Shown: in pieces, positions 1 through 9,484 of the stretch | Position numbering within the stretch: the stretch's first letter is position 1 | Layout: the number at the start of each line of letters is the position of its first letter | The notes under the pieces: model-generated | Database searches by the model: none | What the model was told of the DNA's origin: nothing | The model's input: only the letters and a program-made list of their open reading frames with translations | Program-made: the position numbers and the translations under genes | Source: Myxococcales bacterium | GTDB lineage: Bacteria; Myxococcota_A; UBA9160; UBA4427 | NCBI GenBank assembly: GCA_012960035.1 | Contig: DUBZ01000032.1 | Location: forward strand, 1-64,000 | DNA: 64,000 bases | Direction of reading: 5' to 3'

Positions 1-273
1 TGGGTGATTGGTAGGGCGATGAGCCTGGGCGCGGCTCGCTGAACGAACCTTCGTCGTGAGTGCGCATGGACGTTCGGATGGTTTGCCGGCGGGATGGCCG
101 AGGTGTGGAGCGGCAAGGTCGACACAAATGGCGCGTCTTTTCGTCAAGTACGAGGTTCATCTCGCGCATCGGCAACCCGCTCTCCCGCCCGGGCTCAAGT
201 TCCGTATGCATGGCCTCGACCCGCTGCGGTTGGTTCACGATCCGCGTGAGTTCGTTCGGATTGAAACTTCGAT
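1..273. other. No confident gene; possible minus-strand gene tail
   Basis: No complete gene is supported. A minus-strand frame stays open from about position 291 to the window edge without a good start. Its beginning reads NPNELTRIVNQP followed by QRVEAMHTELE, which resembles the C-terminal tail of many sulfatases (a pattern like PxELxNLVNxP...RVxxMxxEL). The part after that does not look like a protein I know. It could be a decayed sulfatase tail or chance. The plus-strand frames look like shadows. Confidence 0.2.
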
Positions 274-1737
274 CTACGCGCGAGCCTGCCCCGTTTCGAA
301 TGACGAAAGGTTGTCCTTGTCGACCCTCTCCTTGTAGACGGCGAAGCAGTGGGGCCACTGGGTGACGATTCGTCCCGACGAAGTGCGGTAGTAGTCGTTC
401 GCGCCGACCTGCCAGACTGCAACGCTGTTGAGTTCTTGCTGAAGGCCGGCGTTGTATTCGTCCATCACGTCGCGTCGAACGTCGAGCCAGTCGGCTCCTG
501 CGCGGTCGGCCTCTTCGATGAGTCGCAGCGCGTACGCGATCTGGAACTCAAGCATCAGGATGATCGAGTTTCCGCCGTTGGTGTTGGGCCCGTAGAGAGA
601 GAAGAGGTTGGGAAAGCCACGGGTCGTCACACCGAAGTAGGCTTCGGGGAAATCTTCCCAGGCGTCGTGGATCGACAGGCCATCTCGTCCGGTGAGGTCG
701 ATGACGCTGACATATTTTTGCGTTTCGAAGCCAGTTGCCAGCACGATCGTATCGACTTCACGCTCGTGACCATCCGTGGTAACGACGCCGTTTGACGTCA
801 CGCGATCAATCGGGTCCACGACCAGCTCGACGTTTTGTCGATTGAAGGTTTTCAGGTATTTGTTCGAAGCGAGCGGCCGCTTGGATCCAAAGGGATGGTC
901 GGGGGTCAGCAATTTACGCAGTGTCGGATCTTCGACCGCCTCGAGTGCCTGTCGTCCGATGTCTTCGCAGATTTGAAAGAACTCGGGTTCGAGATAGGTG
1001 AGTGTTCTCTCCACGACATCGAATATCTGCTGCCGACTTTCGGCCATGAGCTCGGGTTGATTGCGGAAGGCTTCTTTCTGCTCGTCGGAGAAAGGCGCGT
1101 CCGGCTTCGGCAGCACCCAGTTGGGTGTGCGCTGAAATACATGAAGCTGTTCGGCCTCGGGCGCGATTTCGGGCATGAACTGCACGGCGCTTGCGGCGCT
1201 ACCAATCACCGCGATGCGCTCTCCGCGCAAGTCATGGTCATGATTCCAATGCAACGAGTGAAATAGGGTCCCTTCGAAGGCGTCGAGCCCTGGGATGTCC
1301 GGCGTGACCGGGGCGCCAAACATGCCAACGGCGCTGATCACGAACTGCGACTCGACTTCTTCACCACTGTCGAGAACGAGTCGCCAGCGCGCGCGCGCTT
1401 CGTTCCATTGTCCCGAGACGATCCCGGTTCCAAGACGAAGATACGGTTCGAGGCCGTGGTCGAAGGCTGTCTTCTCAAGATACGCCCGGATTTCCGGCTG
1501 TGATGGGAAGGGTGCCGACCAGTCGGGATTGGGCGCGAAGGAATAACAGTAGAGGTGCGCTGCGATGTCGCACTGTAAGCCGGGGTAGGTGTTGCGATGC
1601 CAGGTCCCGCCGACGCGCGGCGCCCGGTCGAAGATCAAAAAATCGTCTTGCCCCGCTTCAAGTAGCTTGATCCCGGCGCACAACCCGCCGGCTCCGGCGC
1701 CAATGATCGTGAATCGCTTTTTGATCGGCTCGGGCAT
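274..1737 (-). CDS. Flavin-containing (Baeyer-Villiger-type) monooxygenase
   Basis: A 487-residue class B flavoprotein monooxygenase, expected to oxygenate a ketone or similar substrate with FAD and NADPH in the cytoplasm. The FAD Rossmann motif GAGAGG lies at residues 13-18 and GGTW at 43-46. The Baeyer-Villiger fingerprint FEGTLFHSLHW follows near residue 155, a second dinucleotide motif GSAASA near 180, and the ATG motif (LATGFET) near 335. The start has AGGAG about eight bases upstream. The length is normal for cyclohexanone or steroid monooxygenase relatives. It stands alone on the minus strand, so the substrate cannot be read from context. Family is firm; substrate unknown. Confidence 0.9.
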   Translation of the reverse strand: MPEPIKKRFTIIGAGAGGLCAGIKLLEAGQDDFLIFDRAPRVGGTWHRNTYPGLQCDIAAHLYCYSFAPNPDWSAPFPSQPEIRAYLEKTAFDHGLEPYLRLGTGIVSGQWNEARARWRLVLDSGEEVESQFVISAVGMFGAPVTPDIPGLDAFEGTLFHSLHWNHDHDLRGERIAVIGSAASAVQFMPEIAPEAEQLHVFQRTPNWVLPKPDAPFSDEQKEAFRNQPELMAESRQQIFDVVERTLTYLEPEFFQICEDIGRQALEAVEDPTLRKLLTPDHPFGSKRPLASNKYLKTFNRQNVELVVDPIDRVTSNGVVTTDGHEREVDTIVLATGFETQKYVSVIDLTGRDGLSIHDAWEDFPEAYFGVTTRGFPNLFSLYGPNTNGGNSIILMLEFQIAYALRLIEEADRAGADWLDVRRDVMDEYNAGLQQELNSVAVWQVGANDYYRTSSGRIVTQWPHCFAVYKERVDKDNLSSFETGQARA

Positions 1738-1977
1738 CGATGGGGCTCCTGTGATTGGAAGGTCGACGTGAAGGTTCGAATTCGAAACTGCGTCGGGTCG
1801 CCGCCAGTCAATATGGTCCTCCTGTCAAAAATCGCTATTCGCGTTTCGAGGAGAAGGCAGTTCAGCTGGGTGGGTTGGAGGAGGAACGAGCTACGCGCCC
1901 AGTTGCTCCCGTGCGCCTTGTAACCCCAAGGGAGTGAGTCCAGTCCGAGACCCGAACCGGCCGATCAAACGAGTGCG

Positions 1978-3054
1978 TTAGTCCGCCGTCGGTCGAAACA
2001 CATCCACCAGCGATTTACAGAACCGCACCGTGTTCCCGACTTTGTGGGGCTCTGTCTTTCCGAGTCGCACGATCACTAGATCAAGCTTTGGGACGATCGT
2101 AGTTCGCTGTCCGCCTGCGCCGTGGCACTCGAACGTTCCAAGGCTTCCGGGGATGGTCCAAAAGTGTGCGCCGTAGATTCCATTTGGGGATTGCGGAGAA
2201 GGTGTGCGACAAAAGTCGACCCAACCTTCAGGCAAGATTTGTTTGCCGTTCCAGTTGCCGCCACGCAAGCACAAGTAACCAAACCGTGCGAAGTCGCGTG
2301 CGCTCGCGAAAAAGTGGCTTGAGCCGACGAAATTTCCGGCCTCGTCGAAGCGCGGATCGGCGGTTGTGATGCCGATGGGGTCGAAGAGCTCTTTCTGCAT
2401 GAACGCGCGCATTTCTGCTTCGCCACCACCGATTGTTTCGGAAACCAAGCGTGCGAGCAAATTGCTGCCGCCGCTGTTGTAGTTCCAGTGCGTGCCGGGT
2501 TCATGAATCTTCGGGAGTGTTGATGCGTAGGCGGCGACGTCCGGCTTGCCTTCGCCGAAGAGCATTGGGATGACGTCGCTCTCGTCTGCACCGTAGTAGC
2601 GCAGGCCGCCGTCGCCCATGTCTTCGGCTTCGCGAAAGCGGAGGCCGTCGATCATGTTCAACATCTGTCGGATGGTGATTTTTCGACGCGGGTCGTCGGC
2701 GGGCCATTCTTTGACAGGCATCGGTGCGTCGATGTCGAGTTTGCCTTGTCGGACAAGAATACCGACACACGCGCATACGAAACTCTTCGCCATCGACCAC
2801 GAAAGGAAGGTGTCCTTGGGTTCGACGTCATGGGCGTAGCGCTCGGCGACAATTTTGCCGTGTTGGATCGCGACCACCGCGTGGGTGCGATCGAGGTCTT
2901 CGGGTTCGGGGAGCGAAAAGGCGTGGTCTAGCATCTTTTCGAGCGTGCTTTGGTCGACCCGCGAATCAAGCTCGCCCGTGGGCCATTCATCGGTGGGCCA
3001 GGCGACACCTTCGGGCTGCGGCGGTAGAGGGAGGAGATTCACGGGTTCGCTCAT
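1978..3054 (-). CDS. Serine beta-lactamase-fold hydrolase (class C / esterase-like)
   Basis: A 358-residue protein of the beta-lactamase/penicillin-binding fold. The SxxK motif is SMAK at residues 87-90, and a YxN-type motif (WNYNSGG) lies near residue 193. A C-terminal HGAGG stands where KTG or HxG is found in relatives. No signal peptide is evident, which favours a cytoplasmic esterase or amidase rather than a true beta-lactamase. Its ATG overlaps the stop of the upstream lipoprotein gene (ATGA at 3054-3051), so the two are probably translationally coupled. The substrate is unknown. Confidence 0.85.
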   Translation of the reverse strand: MSEPVNLLPLPPQPEGVAWPTDEWPTGELDSRVDQSTLEKMLDHAFSLPEPEDLDRTHAVVAIQHGKIVAERYAHDVEPKDTFLSWSMAKSFVCACVGILVRQGKLDIDAPMPVKEWPADDPRRKITIRQMLNMIDGLRFREAEDMGDGGLRYYGADESDVIPMLFGEGKPDVAAYASTLPKIHEPGTHWNYNSGGSNLLARLVSETIGGGEAEMRAFMQKELFDPIGITTADPRFDEAGNFVGSSHFFASARDFARFGYLCLRGGNWNGKQILPEGWVDFCRTPSPQSPNGIYGAHFWTIPGSLGTFECHGAGGQRTTIVPKLDLVIVRLGKTEPHKVGNTVRFCKSLVDVFRPTAD

Positions 3055-4073
3055 GGGGCTACCTCGGTTTCACTCTCGATTTCGTTCACGATGCAGTTTG
3101 TCTCGAATAGTTCAGTGCACTCTGTTTCGGCGAACGTGCAGGCGCGATTCGCGTCTTTCATGCGTTGCGCCAGGAAGCTGGCGTACTCGCATCGCGCACG
3201 GACGTCGTTTTCGTCGATCGTTGCGAGTGCTTCTTGGTAAAGGCGGTCGGCGTCGACCAGTTCGTCCCGTTGTTCGTGGATCTTCGCGAGATTCCATTTG
3301 TTGATCGGGTCGTCGGGGTTAATCGCCATGGCGCGGGTCGAATATTCGAAGGCTTCTTCGTTTTGTCCCGTGATCGCGAGGAAGGCGCCGATGTTCGAGA
3401 TCACCCGATGGTCGAGCGGGTGATGCTGTTCGATGACTCGCAGGAATGCGAGTGCTTCATCCGTTGCACCCGCGCGCCGGAATCGGCCGAGCAGTTTGAA
3501 CCAGTTGTCGAGCAGGTCTCGACTCGCGAACGTGCGCAGCGCCTCTTCGAGCGCCACGTTGGCGTCGCGGTAACGGGCGCCCACGATGAGCAAGTCGACG
3601 CGCCCGACGTGGGCGTCCATGCCGAGGGGCTTGATGGCGAGCGCCCTGTTGTAATGCTCGAGCGCTCGGTCGACGCCTTTACTTGTGATCAGCGAAGGCA
3701 GGGAACCCCCGATGCCTTCCGGAAGCCCCGTCACTTCGGTTCGGGAAGATCCGATCGTAACATTCGCGAGACACTTGTGTGCTTCGGCGTGATGACCACG
3801 GTCCGGTTCGGCGAGCCACGAATCGCAAAGGGCCCGGGCACCCTCAAGGTCGCCCGACGTGACGAGCGGCGCCCAGTGGTTGAACGCTTCGACCGCGGCG
3901 CGGGCGCGATCGTTGCCCGCCTCGGCACCACCGAACGCGGTAGGCGGTACATCTGACTTTTCTGGGGCGCCTTCTTCCTGACATGCCGTCAGACCACACA
4001 AGCCCACCACGAACAGAACATAAAGCGCGCGATCTCGAACGACCGCCCACCACCTCACCTGCACTTGAATCAC
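3051..4073 (-). CDS. TPR-repeat lipoprotein
   Basis: The open frame runs back to 4634, but the true start is probably the GTG at 4073: it has GGGAGG five bases upstream and gives a 340-residue protein with a good lipoprotein signal. A hydrophobic segment (ALYVLFVVGLCG) ends in the lipobox LTAC with Cys31. The rest is helical and TPR-like, with repeated patterns such as KPLGMDAHVGRVDLLIVGARY and NPDDPINKWNLAKIHEQ from about residue 120 to 310. TPR lipoproteins usually scaffold envelope complexes; no partner is identifiable beyond the coupled beta-lactamase-fold gene. It diverges from the hydrolase gene at 4257. Confidence 0.78.
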   Translation of the reverse strand: MIQVQVRWWAVVRDRALYVLFVVGLCGLTACQEEGAPEKSDVPPTAFGGAEAGNDRARAAVEAFNHWAPLVTSGDLEGARALCDSWLAEPDRGHHAEAHKCLANVTIGSSRTEVTGLPEGIGGSLPSLITSKGVDRALEHYNRALAIKPLGMDAHVGRVDLLIVGARYRDANVALEEALRTFASRDLLDNWFKLLGRFRRAGATDEALAFLRVIEQHHPLDHRVISNIGAFLAITGQNEEAFEYSTRAMAINPDDPINKWNLAKIHEQRDELVDADRLYQEALATIDENDVRARCEYASFLAQRMKDANRACTFAETECTELFETNCIVNEIESETEVAP

Positions 4074-4256
4074 GACAGCCTCCCGGCCGCACCATAACCC
4101 AAACGGGCTGAATCGTGGGTGGGCTGTGTTGTGATGTGTAGACGAGAGCAATCGGCTGGCACTGCGTCCGCAGCGGTGCTTTGCTCCATCCCCTGGCGAG
4201 CGGACTCGCACCCAATGGCCGCTCGCGAAAACACCGCACCGATCGGAGAGGGAAGC

Positions 4257-5669
4257 ATGAATCAGGGAGTCGTTTTTTCGAAGACGTCGTGGTTGCCACT
4301 TGCAACGGGCGTCAGTTGGATCTTCTGCGGTGAAGCAGCCGGGTTCGTCGGCCTCGTCTACGCATTGCCCGCGGCAGTCGTTTTGTTCGCGGCTTCCTTC
4401 ATTGGCCTCGCGCCTGGCGAAAATCGCCGAGCGACAACTCTCGGCGCCTTGGGCGGTGCGGCTGGCGTGGTGCTGGGCTTGCTGTCGCCACTCTTTTACG
4501 GGCTTGGCTCGGGGCTCGTGTTGGTCGGACTTTCGGCTTGGACGTTTATTGAGTCCGGGGCGGCCGCCGCGCAGACCCTTGAATCGGTTGAAGATGTCCC
4601 GGCGCCAGAGACCGGCATCAAGTTCTCCACCCAAGTCGCGATCGACGAAGCGTTGCTCGGCGCAATCTCACTCATGGTGCCTTTGCCCAAGAAGAGCGAG
4701 GCCGCAGAAATTGCGCGCGAAGTCGCCGAAGCTGCAACGTTGTTCGAAGCGCGGGGCTGGCTCGAAAAGCCCGAAGAATATCACCGCACCCCGCTGTCTC
4801 TCGAAGTGCCCGAGATCCGCGAGGCGAGCGTGATGACAAGCGGCGGACGGCTCACGTTTGAAAGCCTTCAGTTCGAAAGCGAATACGAACCTTGGGACAA
4901 TGAACCCGGTCGCGATCGCTGGCTCTCCTACGCGCCAAACCAGATCGCGCGTGCGAGCGTGCTGCGACACCCGGGCGAGCCGCGTCCATGGCTTGTCGGG
5001 ATTCACGGTTATCAGATGGGGAAGCCTCTCGAAGACTTCGGTGCGTTCGATCCGAGTTACTTCCACAAAAAACTTGGATTCAATATGCTGCTGCCAACAT
5101 TGCCGCTCCACGGCCCGCGCAAGATCGGCCGATTTAGCGGTGACGGGTATCTGACTGGGCCCGTGCTCGACAGCATCCACGCCGAAACCCAAGGGCTTTG
5201 GGACATTCGACGTCTACTCACTTGGGTGCGCGCACAAGAAGCGCCAAGTATCGGGGTCTACGGGCTTTCACTCGGCGGTTTCACGGCGTCGCTCTTGGCC
5301 GGGCTCGAAGGGGGGCTCGATTTCGTCGTGGCCGGTATCCCGATGACGAGCTTCTCGCAGACTTACTGGCGTCACATGCCCGACCATTCGCGGTGCAACT
5401 TGCTCGAAGCGGGGCTCACTGAAGAGAAGATCGAAGAGGTCAGTAGGGTGATTTCGCCAATGAGCTTCACGCCGAAGGTTCCGCTCGAACGCCGGGCCAT
5501 CTTTGGCGGTATTGGCGACAGGCTCGTCGCGCCCGTTCAAGTGCGCGACCTGGCACGACACTGGGACGAACCCGCGATGCGATGGTATCAAGGCGCGCAC
5601 GTCACCTTTATGGCCGACGCGGGCGTGAAGGAACTGATCGCAGACACGCTCGCATCCGAGTCCGTGTAG
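4257..5669 (+). CDS. Alpha/beta hydrolase with N-terminal membrane segments
   Basis: A 470-residue protein. An upstream in-frame ATG exists at 4119, but the start at 4257 has GGAGAGG just upstream and begins directly before a hydrophobic region. Residues about 10-100 hold two or three membrane helices (SWLPLATGVSWIF, VYALPAAVVLFAASFIGLA, LGGAAGVVLGLLSPL). The C-terminal half is an alpha/beta hydrolase: IHGYQMG oxyanion region, nucleophile elbow GLSLGGF with Ser near residue 338, GDRLVAP acid region, and GAHVTF carrying the catalytic His. Probably a membrane-tethered esterase. A hairpin terminator follows directly. Confidence 0.85.
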   Translation: MNQGVVFSKTSWLPLATGVSWIFCGEAAGFVGLVYALPAAVVLFAASFIGLAPGENRRATTLGALGGAAGVVLGLLSPLFYGLGSGLVLVGLSAWTFIESGAAAAQTLESVEDVPAPETGIKFSTQVAIDEALLGAISLMVPLPKKSEAAEIAREVAEAATLFEARGWLEKPEEYHRTPLSLEVPEIREASVMTSGGRLTFESLQFESEYEPWDNEPGRDRWLSYAPNQIARASVLRHPGEPRPWLVGIHGYQMGKPLEDFGAFDPSYFHKKLGFNMLLPTLPLHGPRKIGRFSGDGYLTGPVLDSIHAETQGLWDIRRLLTWVRAQEAPSIGVYGLSLGGFTASLLAGLEGGLDFVVAGIPMTSFSQTYWRHMPDHSRCNLLEAGLTEEKIEEVSRVISPMSFTPKVPLERRAIFGGIGDRLVAPVQVRDLARHWDEPAMRWYQGAHVTFMADAGVKELIADTLASESV

Positions 5670-5687
5670 CAGTCGAAGTCAAATGAA

Positions 5688-5723
5688 AAACGGTCCCGAA
5701 GATTTTCAATTTCGGGGCCGTTT
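5688..5723. terminator. Bidirectional hairpin terminator
   Basis: Two 13-base arms (AAACGGTCCCGAA and TTCGGGGCCGTTT) pair with one G-T wobble around a 10-base loop, flanked by A-rich and T-rich tracts. It lies between the convergent hydrolase (stop 5669) and thiolase (stop 5756), so it can serve both. Confidence 0.8.
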
Positions 5724-5755
5724 CAATTTCGTGCGAGGCGCCTGTCGCGTTTGCG

Positions 5756-6946
5756 CTAGCTCGCCATGCGGTACATCGCGAGTACCGCGGCGCCGCCCAA
5801 CCCGAGGTTGTGCTGGAGCGCGATCTTTGCGTCGGCCACCTGGCGCTTGTCCGCGGTACCGCGCAACTGCCAGGTCAACTCGGCGCATTGGGCAAGGCCC
5901 GTGGCGCCAAGGGGATGGCCCTTCGAGATCAAACCGCCCGACGGGTTGACGACAACTTGGCCGCCATACGTCTGCGCTTCCGAATCGATGAACTCGCCCG
6001 CCTTGCCTTCCGGGCAAAGGCCCAGCGCTTCGTAGGTGATGAGTTCGTTGGCGGAAAAACAGTCGTGGAGTTCGACGACGTCGACGTTCTCCGGCCCGAA
6101 GCCCGTGCTTTCGTAAAGCTTGTTGGCACCGGCCTTCGTCATGTCGCTGCCGACCATCTGGATCATGCTGCCACTGAACGAACTCTTGAAGTCCGTGGTC
6201 ATGTTCATGCCCAGGATCTCGACAGCCTGGCCGCGCAGGCCGTGGGAATCCACGAACGCTTCGCTTGCCACGATTGCAGCGCCGGAACCGTCGCTCGTGG
6301 GGCAGCACTGGAGCTTGGTCAGCGGATCGAATACCGTCGGCGCGTCTTGGATCTGTTCCAGGGTGTATTCGTCTTGGAACTGTGAGTACGGGTTGTTGAC
6401 CGAGTGTTTGTGATTCTTGTACCCGATCTTCGCGAAATGGTCCTTGTTTGTTCCGTAGCGCTCCATGTGCTCGCGGCCCGCGTTACCAAACATCTGAGCT
6501 GCGGCGGGGGCTGCGGCGTCGAAGCCACACTGTTCGTTCATGACACCGAAGTGCTTGTCGAGCGCCAACGTGCGGTCGGTGTACTTGATGCCGAGGGAAC
6601 CCTTTTCCATCTTCTCGAAGCCGAGCGCCATCGCGCATTCGGCGAGGCCACCTTCGACGAACTGCTTTGCCATGTGGAGCGCGGTGCTGCCCGTCGAGCA
6701 GTTGTTGTTCACGTTGTAAATCGGGATGCCCGAGTGGCCGAGTTCGTAGAAGGCGCGTTCACCGGCGGTCGAATCGCCGTAGCAGTAGCCGACTGCAGCT
6801 TGTTCAATTTCTTCGAACTTGATCTTCGCGTCCACGATTGCGGCGTTGCCCGCTTCTCGCGCCATGTCGGGGTAACACCAATCTTTCGAGCCGGGCTTTT
6901 CGAACTTCGTCATGCCCACGCCGATTACAAAAACTTTGCGTCCCAT
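5756..6946 (-). CDS. SCP-x-type thiolase / acetyl-CoA acyltransferase
   Basis: A 396-residue thiolase-superfamily enzyme of the lipid-transfer (SCP-x) type, acting in the cytoplasm on acyl-CoA substrates. The nucleophile Cys83 lies in NNNCSTGS, and the catalytic His in [10 protein letters not shown] near residue 347. The start at 6946 has GGAG about nine bases upstream; the open frame extends to 7066, but that extension is Arg/Pro-rich and looks non-coding. SCP-x thiolases commonly cleave branched or steroid side-chain 3-ketoacyl-CoAs. The SDR upstream on the same strand may be co-transcribed. Confidence 0.9.
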   Translation of the reverse strand: MGRKVFVIGVGMTKFEKPGSKDWCYPDMAREAGNAAIVDAKIKFEEIEQAAVGYCYGDSTAGERAFYELGHSGIPIYNVNNNCSTGSTALHMAKQFVEGGLAECAMALGFEKMEKGSLGIKYTDRTLALDKHFGVMNEQCGFDAAAPAAAQMFGNAGREHMERYGTNKDHFAKIGYKNHKHSVNNPYSQFQDEYTLEQIQDAPTVFDPLTKLQCCPTSDGSGAAIVASEAFVDSHGLRGQAVEILGMNMTTDFKSSFSGSMIQMVGSDMTKAGANKLYESTGFGPENVDVVELHDCFSANELITYEALGLCPEGKAGEFIDSEAQTYGGQVVVNPSGGLISKGHPLGATGLAQCAELTWQLRGTADKRQVADAKIALQHNLGLGGAAVLAMYRMAS

Positions 6947-7092
6947 TACTGGATCTCCATTTTCCGGCACAGCCGGATGCCTCGGGGTTCTGCGTGCCGC
7001 AAGGGGTTTGCGGACAGACGCGAACCGTTTCAAATTGGGGTGAATTGAGGGGCGCAAATTTAGCACGCCAGCGCCGCGCGACTACTTGCGCA

Positions 7093-7890
7093 TCAGACCT
7101 TGAAGTGGTCGCGGATGAAGCGCAGTACCAAGCCGTCTGTAAAGAAGCGCTTACCAAATGGCATCAGGAATGAGTCTGGGCCGATCGTGTAGCGAAAGCG
7201 CGGACGCGTGGCAGTCAGCGCCTTTACGATGGCATCGGCAACAACCTGGGGGCCGGGCGCCTTCGGCAAAGACTCGCGGATCACCGCTTCGCAGCGACGG
7301 ATTCTTTCTTCGTAGTGGGATGTGTTGCCTTCTTCCCAGTCCATCGCGGCGTTAAACGGGGTGTTGATGTCACCGGGTTCGATAAGGCTTACCTGCACTC
7401 CATAAGGACGGACCTCATTGAACAGCGCACCTGCGATCGCTTCGACCGCGGCTTTGCTCGCCGAGTAGTGGGCCTGAAACGGGATCGGTGCGCGCCCGCC
7501 AATCGAACCGACGAGGGCGATGCGACCTTTCTGTGCCTCGCGCATGTGAGGCAACACGGCTTTGATTGCACGCAAGGTGCCGCCGAGATTCGTATCCATC
7601 TGGCGGTCTGAGTTTTCCATCGAGACTTCTTCAATGCTTCCGAAGATGCCGAAACCAGCGCAGCACACGAGAGCGTCGAGCGAACCACACGATGCAATGA
7701 CTTGGGTGACGGCTTTGTCGACCGATTCGTCGTCGCATACATCCATCGCGACCCAGTCGATGCCATCGCCTAAAGGTTCGACGGGTTCGGTGCGACTCGC
7801 GGCAAAGACCCGGTAGCCCTTGGCGGCAAGCGCAGTGCTGGCCGCGGCTCCGATTCCCGAAGTTCCGCCGGTGATCAGTACGGAAGGCAT
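7093..7890 (-). CDS. Short-chain dehydrogenase/reductase
   Basis: A 265-residue classical SDR using NAD(P)H. TGGTSGIG at residues 7-14 binds the cofactor, catalytic Ser is in VGSIGG, and the YxxxK motif is YSASK near residue 152. The start at 7890 has AGGAG seven bases upstream, better than the ATG at 7929. The C-terminal region is variable and gives no substrate clue. The thiolase start is about 150 bases downstream, so the pair may share a transcript for acyl or steroid metabolism. Confidence 0.88.
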   Translation of the reverse strand: MPSVLITGGTSGIGAAASTALAAKGYRVFAASRTEPVEPLGDGIDWVAMDVCDDESVDKAVTQVIASCGSLDALVCCAGFGIFGSIEEVSMENSDRQMDTNLGGTLRAIKAVLPHMREAQKGRIALVGSIGGRAPIPFQAHYSASKAAVEAIAGALFNEVRPYGVQVSLIEPGDINTPFNAAMDWEEGNTSHYEERIRRCEAVIRESLPKAPGPQVVADAIVKALTATRPRFRYTIGPDSFLMPFGKRFFTDGLVLRFIRDHFKV

Positions 7891-7958
7891 GTCGTGCTCC
7901 TGATCTGCATTACGTGCAGACATTATCACAGCGCCCGTGTGGGCTTCGAACCGCCGCG

Positions 7959-9452
7959 CTAGCGATAGACCAACAACGTTCCCAAAACAAACATCACGTT
8001 ATAAACCGAATGCGCAAAGATGCTGGGCACGAGACTTCGCCCGCGCTCGAACACCATCGCCCAAACGAACCCGCTCCAGAAGGTCATCAAAAAGCCGGGA
8101 AACGAGTAGAAGTGCACGACGCCGAAGAGCAACGAACTAAACGCAGCCGCTTGCACGCCGCCCATGCGGCTGCGCAGGGTGAAGAACACAAGACCGCGAA
8201 AAAGAATTTCTTCGAACAGCGGTGTCCAGACGACGTAGTCGAGGGACGACATGGTTGCTTCAAGCGCAGTACCGAAGATGAGCGTCTCATCGAGCCCTTC
8301 CGACCAGACGCCCGAAACCCCCAGCCAGTACAAACCCCAACCAATCGCGGTAACGCCCATGAGGTCAATCGCGACGGCGGCGGTTGCGAGTCGTGCGATA
8401 CCCGTGCTTCGCAAGCTCGCGAAGTCGATCCCGAAGGTTTTTGCGACGCCTGCACGCGAGCCGCTACCGAGATGTCGATAGATGAGCCAGAGCATCGGGA
8501 GCGACGCAATGATGGTGCCCCATGTGTAGAACGGTGAAAGCCAACTGGGGTTGTCGAATGCGATGCCGAACTCGCGCACGGTGAAGAAGTACAAGCGGTT
8601 CCAAAAGTCCGCACGGATGATCACCGCCCAACCGAGTGATGCAGACCAAGGTGAGCCAAAGGACGCGCGCGAATCTCCGGCAAAAACTCGAAAGACCGGC
8701 GGAAGTAGCAGGAATACGCCAAGGGCGACAAGCAGTAGATTGGCTGCCGCGAGTGCATCGTGGCCAAACTGTTGCTTGGTGTTGGGGGCGCCCAAGACTT
8801 CGTCGAGGGTTTCTTCGCGCAAGTCTTCTCTAAGGTCGCTCAAGGTGCGAACCACGACGCGCTCGAGCATCCATTCTTCGATGCCCGCCGTGGTGAGTTC
8901 AACCATGGCTCCCAATCGCTGCTGATCACTCGGGGCGGGTTCTTCGCCGTAAAGGCTTGCCAACGCCGCGCGTAGGCTCGGATCGCGAATCTCTGGGATG
9001 CGCCCGCGTGCCTCGTCGATGCGTCCCGCTTCGGTGAGCAAGATCGTAAGTCGAATGTTCGTGTGGTCCGATGCATGGACGACTTCTTCCGCATTGTCGT
9101 CGCTCTCGGCAACAACGCTGAGTACGTCGTAATGATTCCAAATCGAAGTTTCGAGCACGTCTTCCGGCGAGTCATGGATCAGGCTCGTGAAACCATCGAA
9201 CTGCCCTGCCCTCTCCGCGGATGCAGCGAGCTGAAGATCGCGGTTCGCGATTCGCGCCGAGGTTTCCGCCGGGTCGTGAAGCTGCGCGGTCGGGTTACTC
9301 CCGATGTACGCCCCCCACCCCTGCGCCATCACGAGCACCCACGCCATCAAGTAAAGCGCGGTATGGAGCTTCGTAAATGGATTGCCGGGGGTACGACGCA
9401 GCCAACGGCCGGTCGCGCGATCGATCGATGTACTTGATCCGATCGGTTCCAT
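7959..9452 (-). CDS. CPBP-family intramembrane metalloprotease
   Basis: A 497-residue membrane protein with one N-terminal helix (about residues 28-46), a roughly 180-residue extracytoplasmic helical region, and six or more C-terminal helices. The CPBP (Rce1/abortive-infection) signature is complete: LFEEILFRGL gives EExxxR, followed by a conserved His in GVVHFYSFPG and another in FAHSVYN. The long soluble insert is unusual for bacterial CPBP proteins, which are mostly bare membrane domains. It is last in a five-gene minus-strand set with lipid-headgroup genes, 32 bases after the Tam41-like gene, so a role at the membrane linked to that lipid or its acceptor is plausible. Confidence 0.85.
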   Translation of the reverse strand: MEPIGSSTSIDRATGRWLRRTPGNPFTKLHTALYLMAWVLVMAQGWGAYIGSNPTAQLHDPAETSARIANRDLQLAASAERAGQFDGFTSLIHDSPEDVLETSIWNHYDVLSVVAESDDNAEEVVHASDHTNIRLTILLTEAGRIDEARGRIPEIRDPSLRAALASLYGEEPAPSDQQRLGAMVELTTAGIEEWMLERVVVRTLSDLREDLREETLDEVLGAPNTKQQFGHDALAAANLLLVALGVFLLLPPVFRVFAGDSRASFGSPWSASLGWAVIIRADFWNRLYFFTVREFGIAFDNPSWLSPFYTWGTIIASLPMLWLIYRHLGSGSRAGVAKTFGIDFASLRSTGIARLATAAVAIDLMGVTAIGWGLYWLGVSGVWSEGLDETLIFGTALEATMSSLDYVVWTPLFEEILFRGLVFFTLRSRMGGVQAAAFSSLLFGVVHFYSFPGFLMTFWSGFVWAMVFERGRSLVPSIFAHSVYNVMFVLGTLLVYR

Positions 9453-9484
9453 CCGGCCGCTTCTCCGTTACGGGGTGCCGCGCG

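Noticed and set aside
4119-4256. Upstream start for the alpha/beta hydrolase
   Set aside because: The 46 extra residues are cysteine/Arg-rich and overlap the promoter region; GGAGAGG sits before the ATG at 4257.
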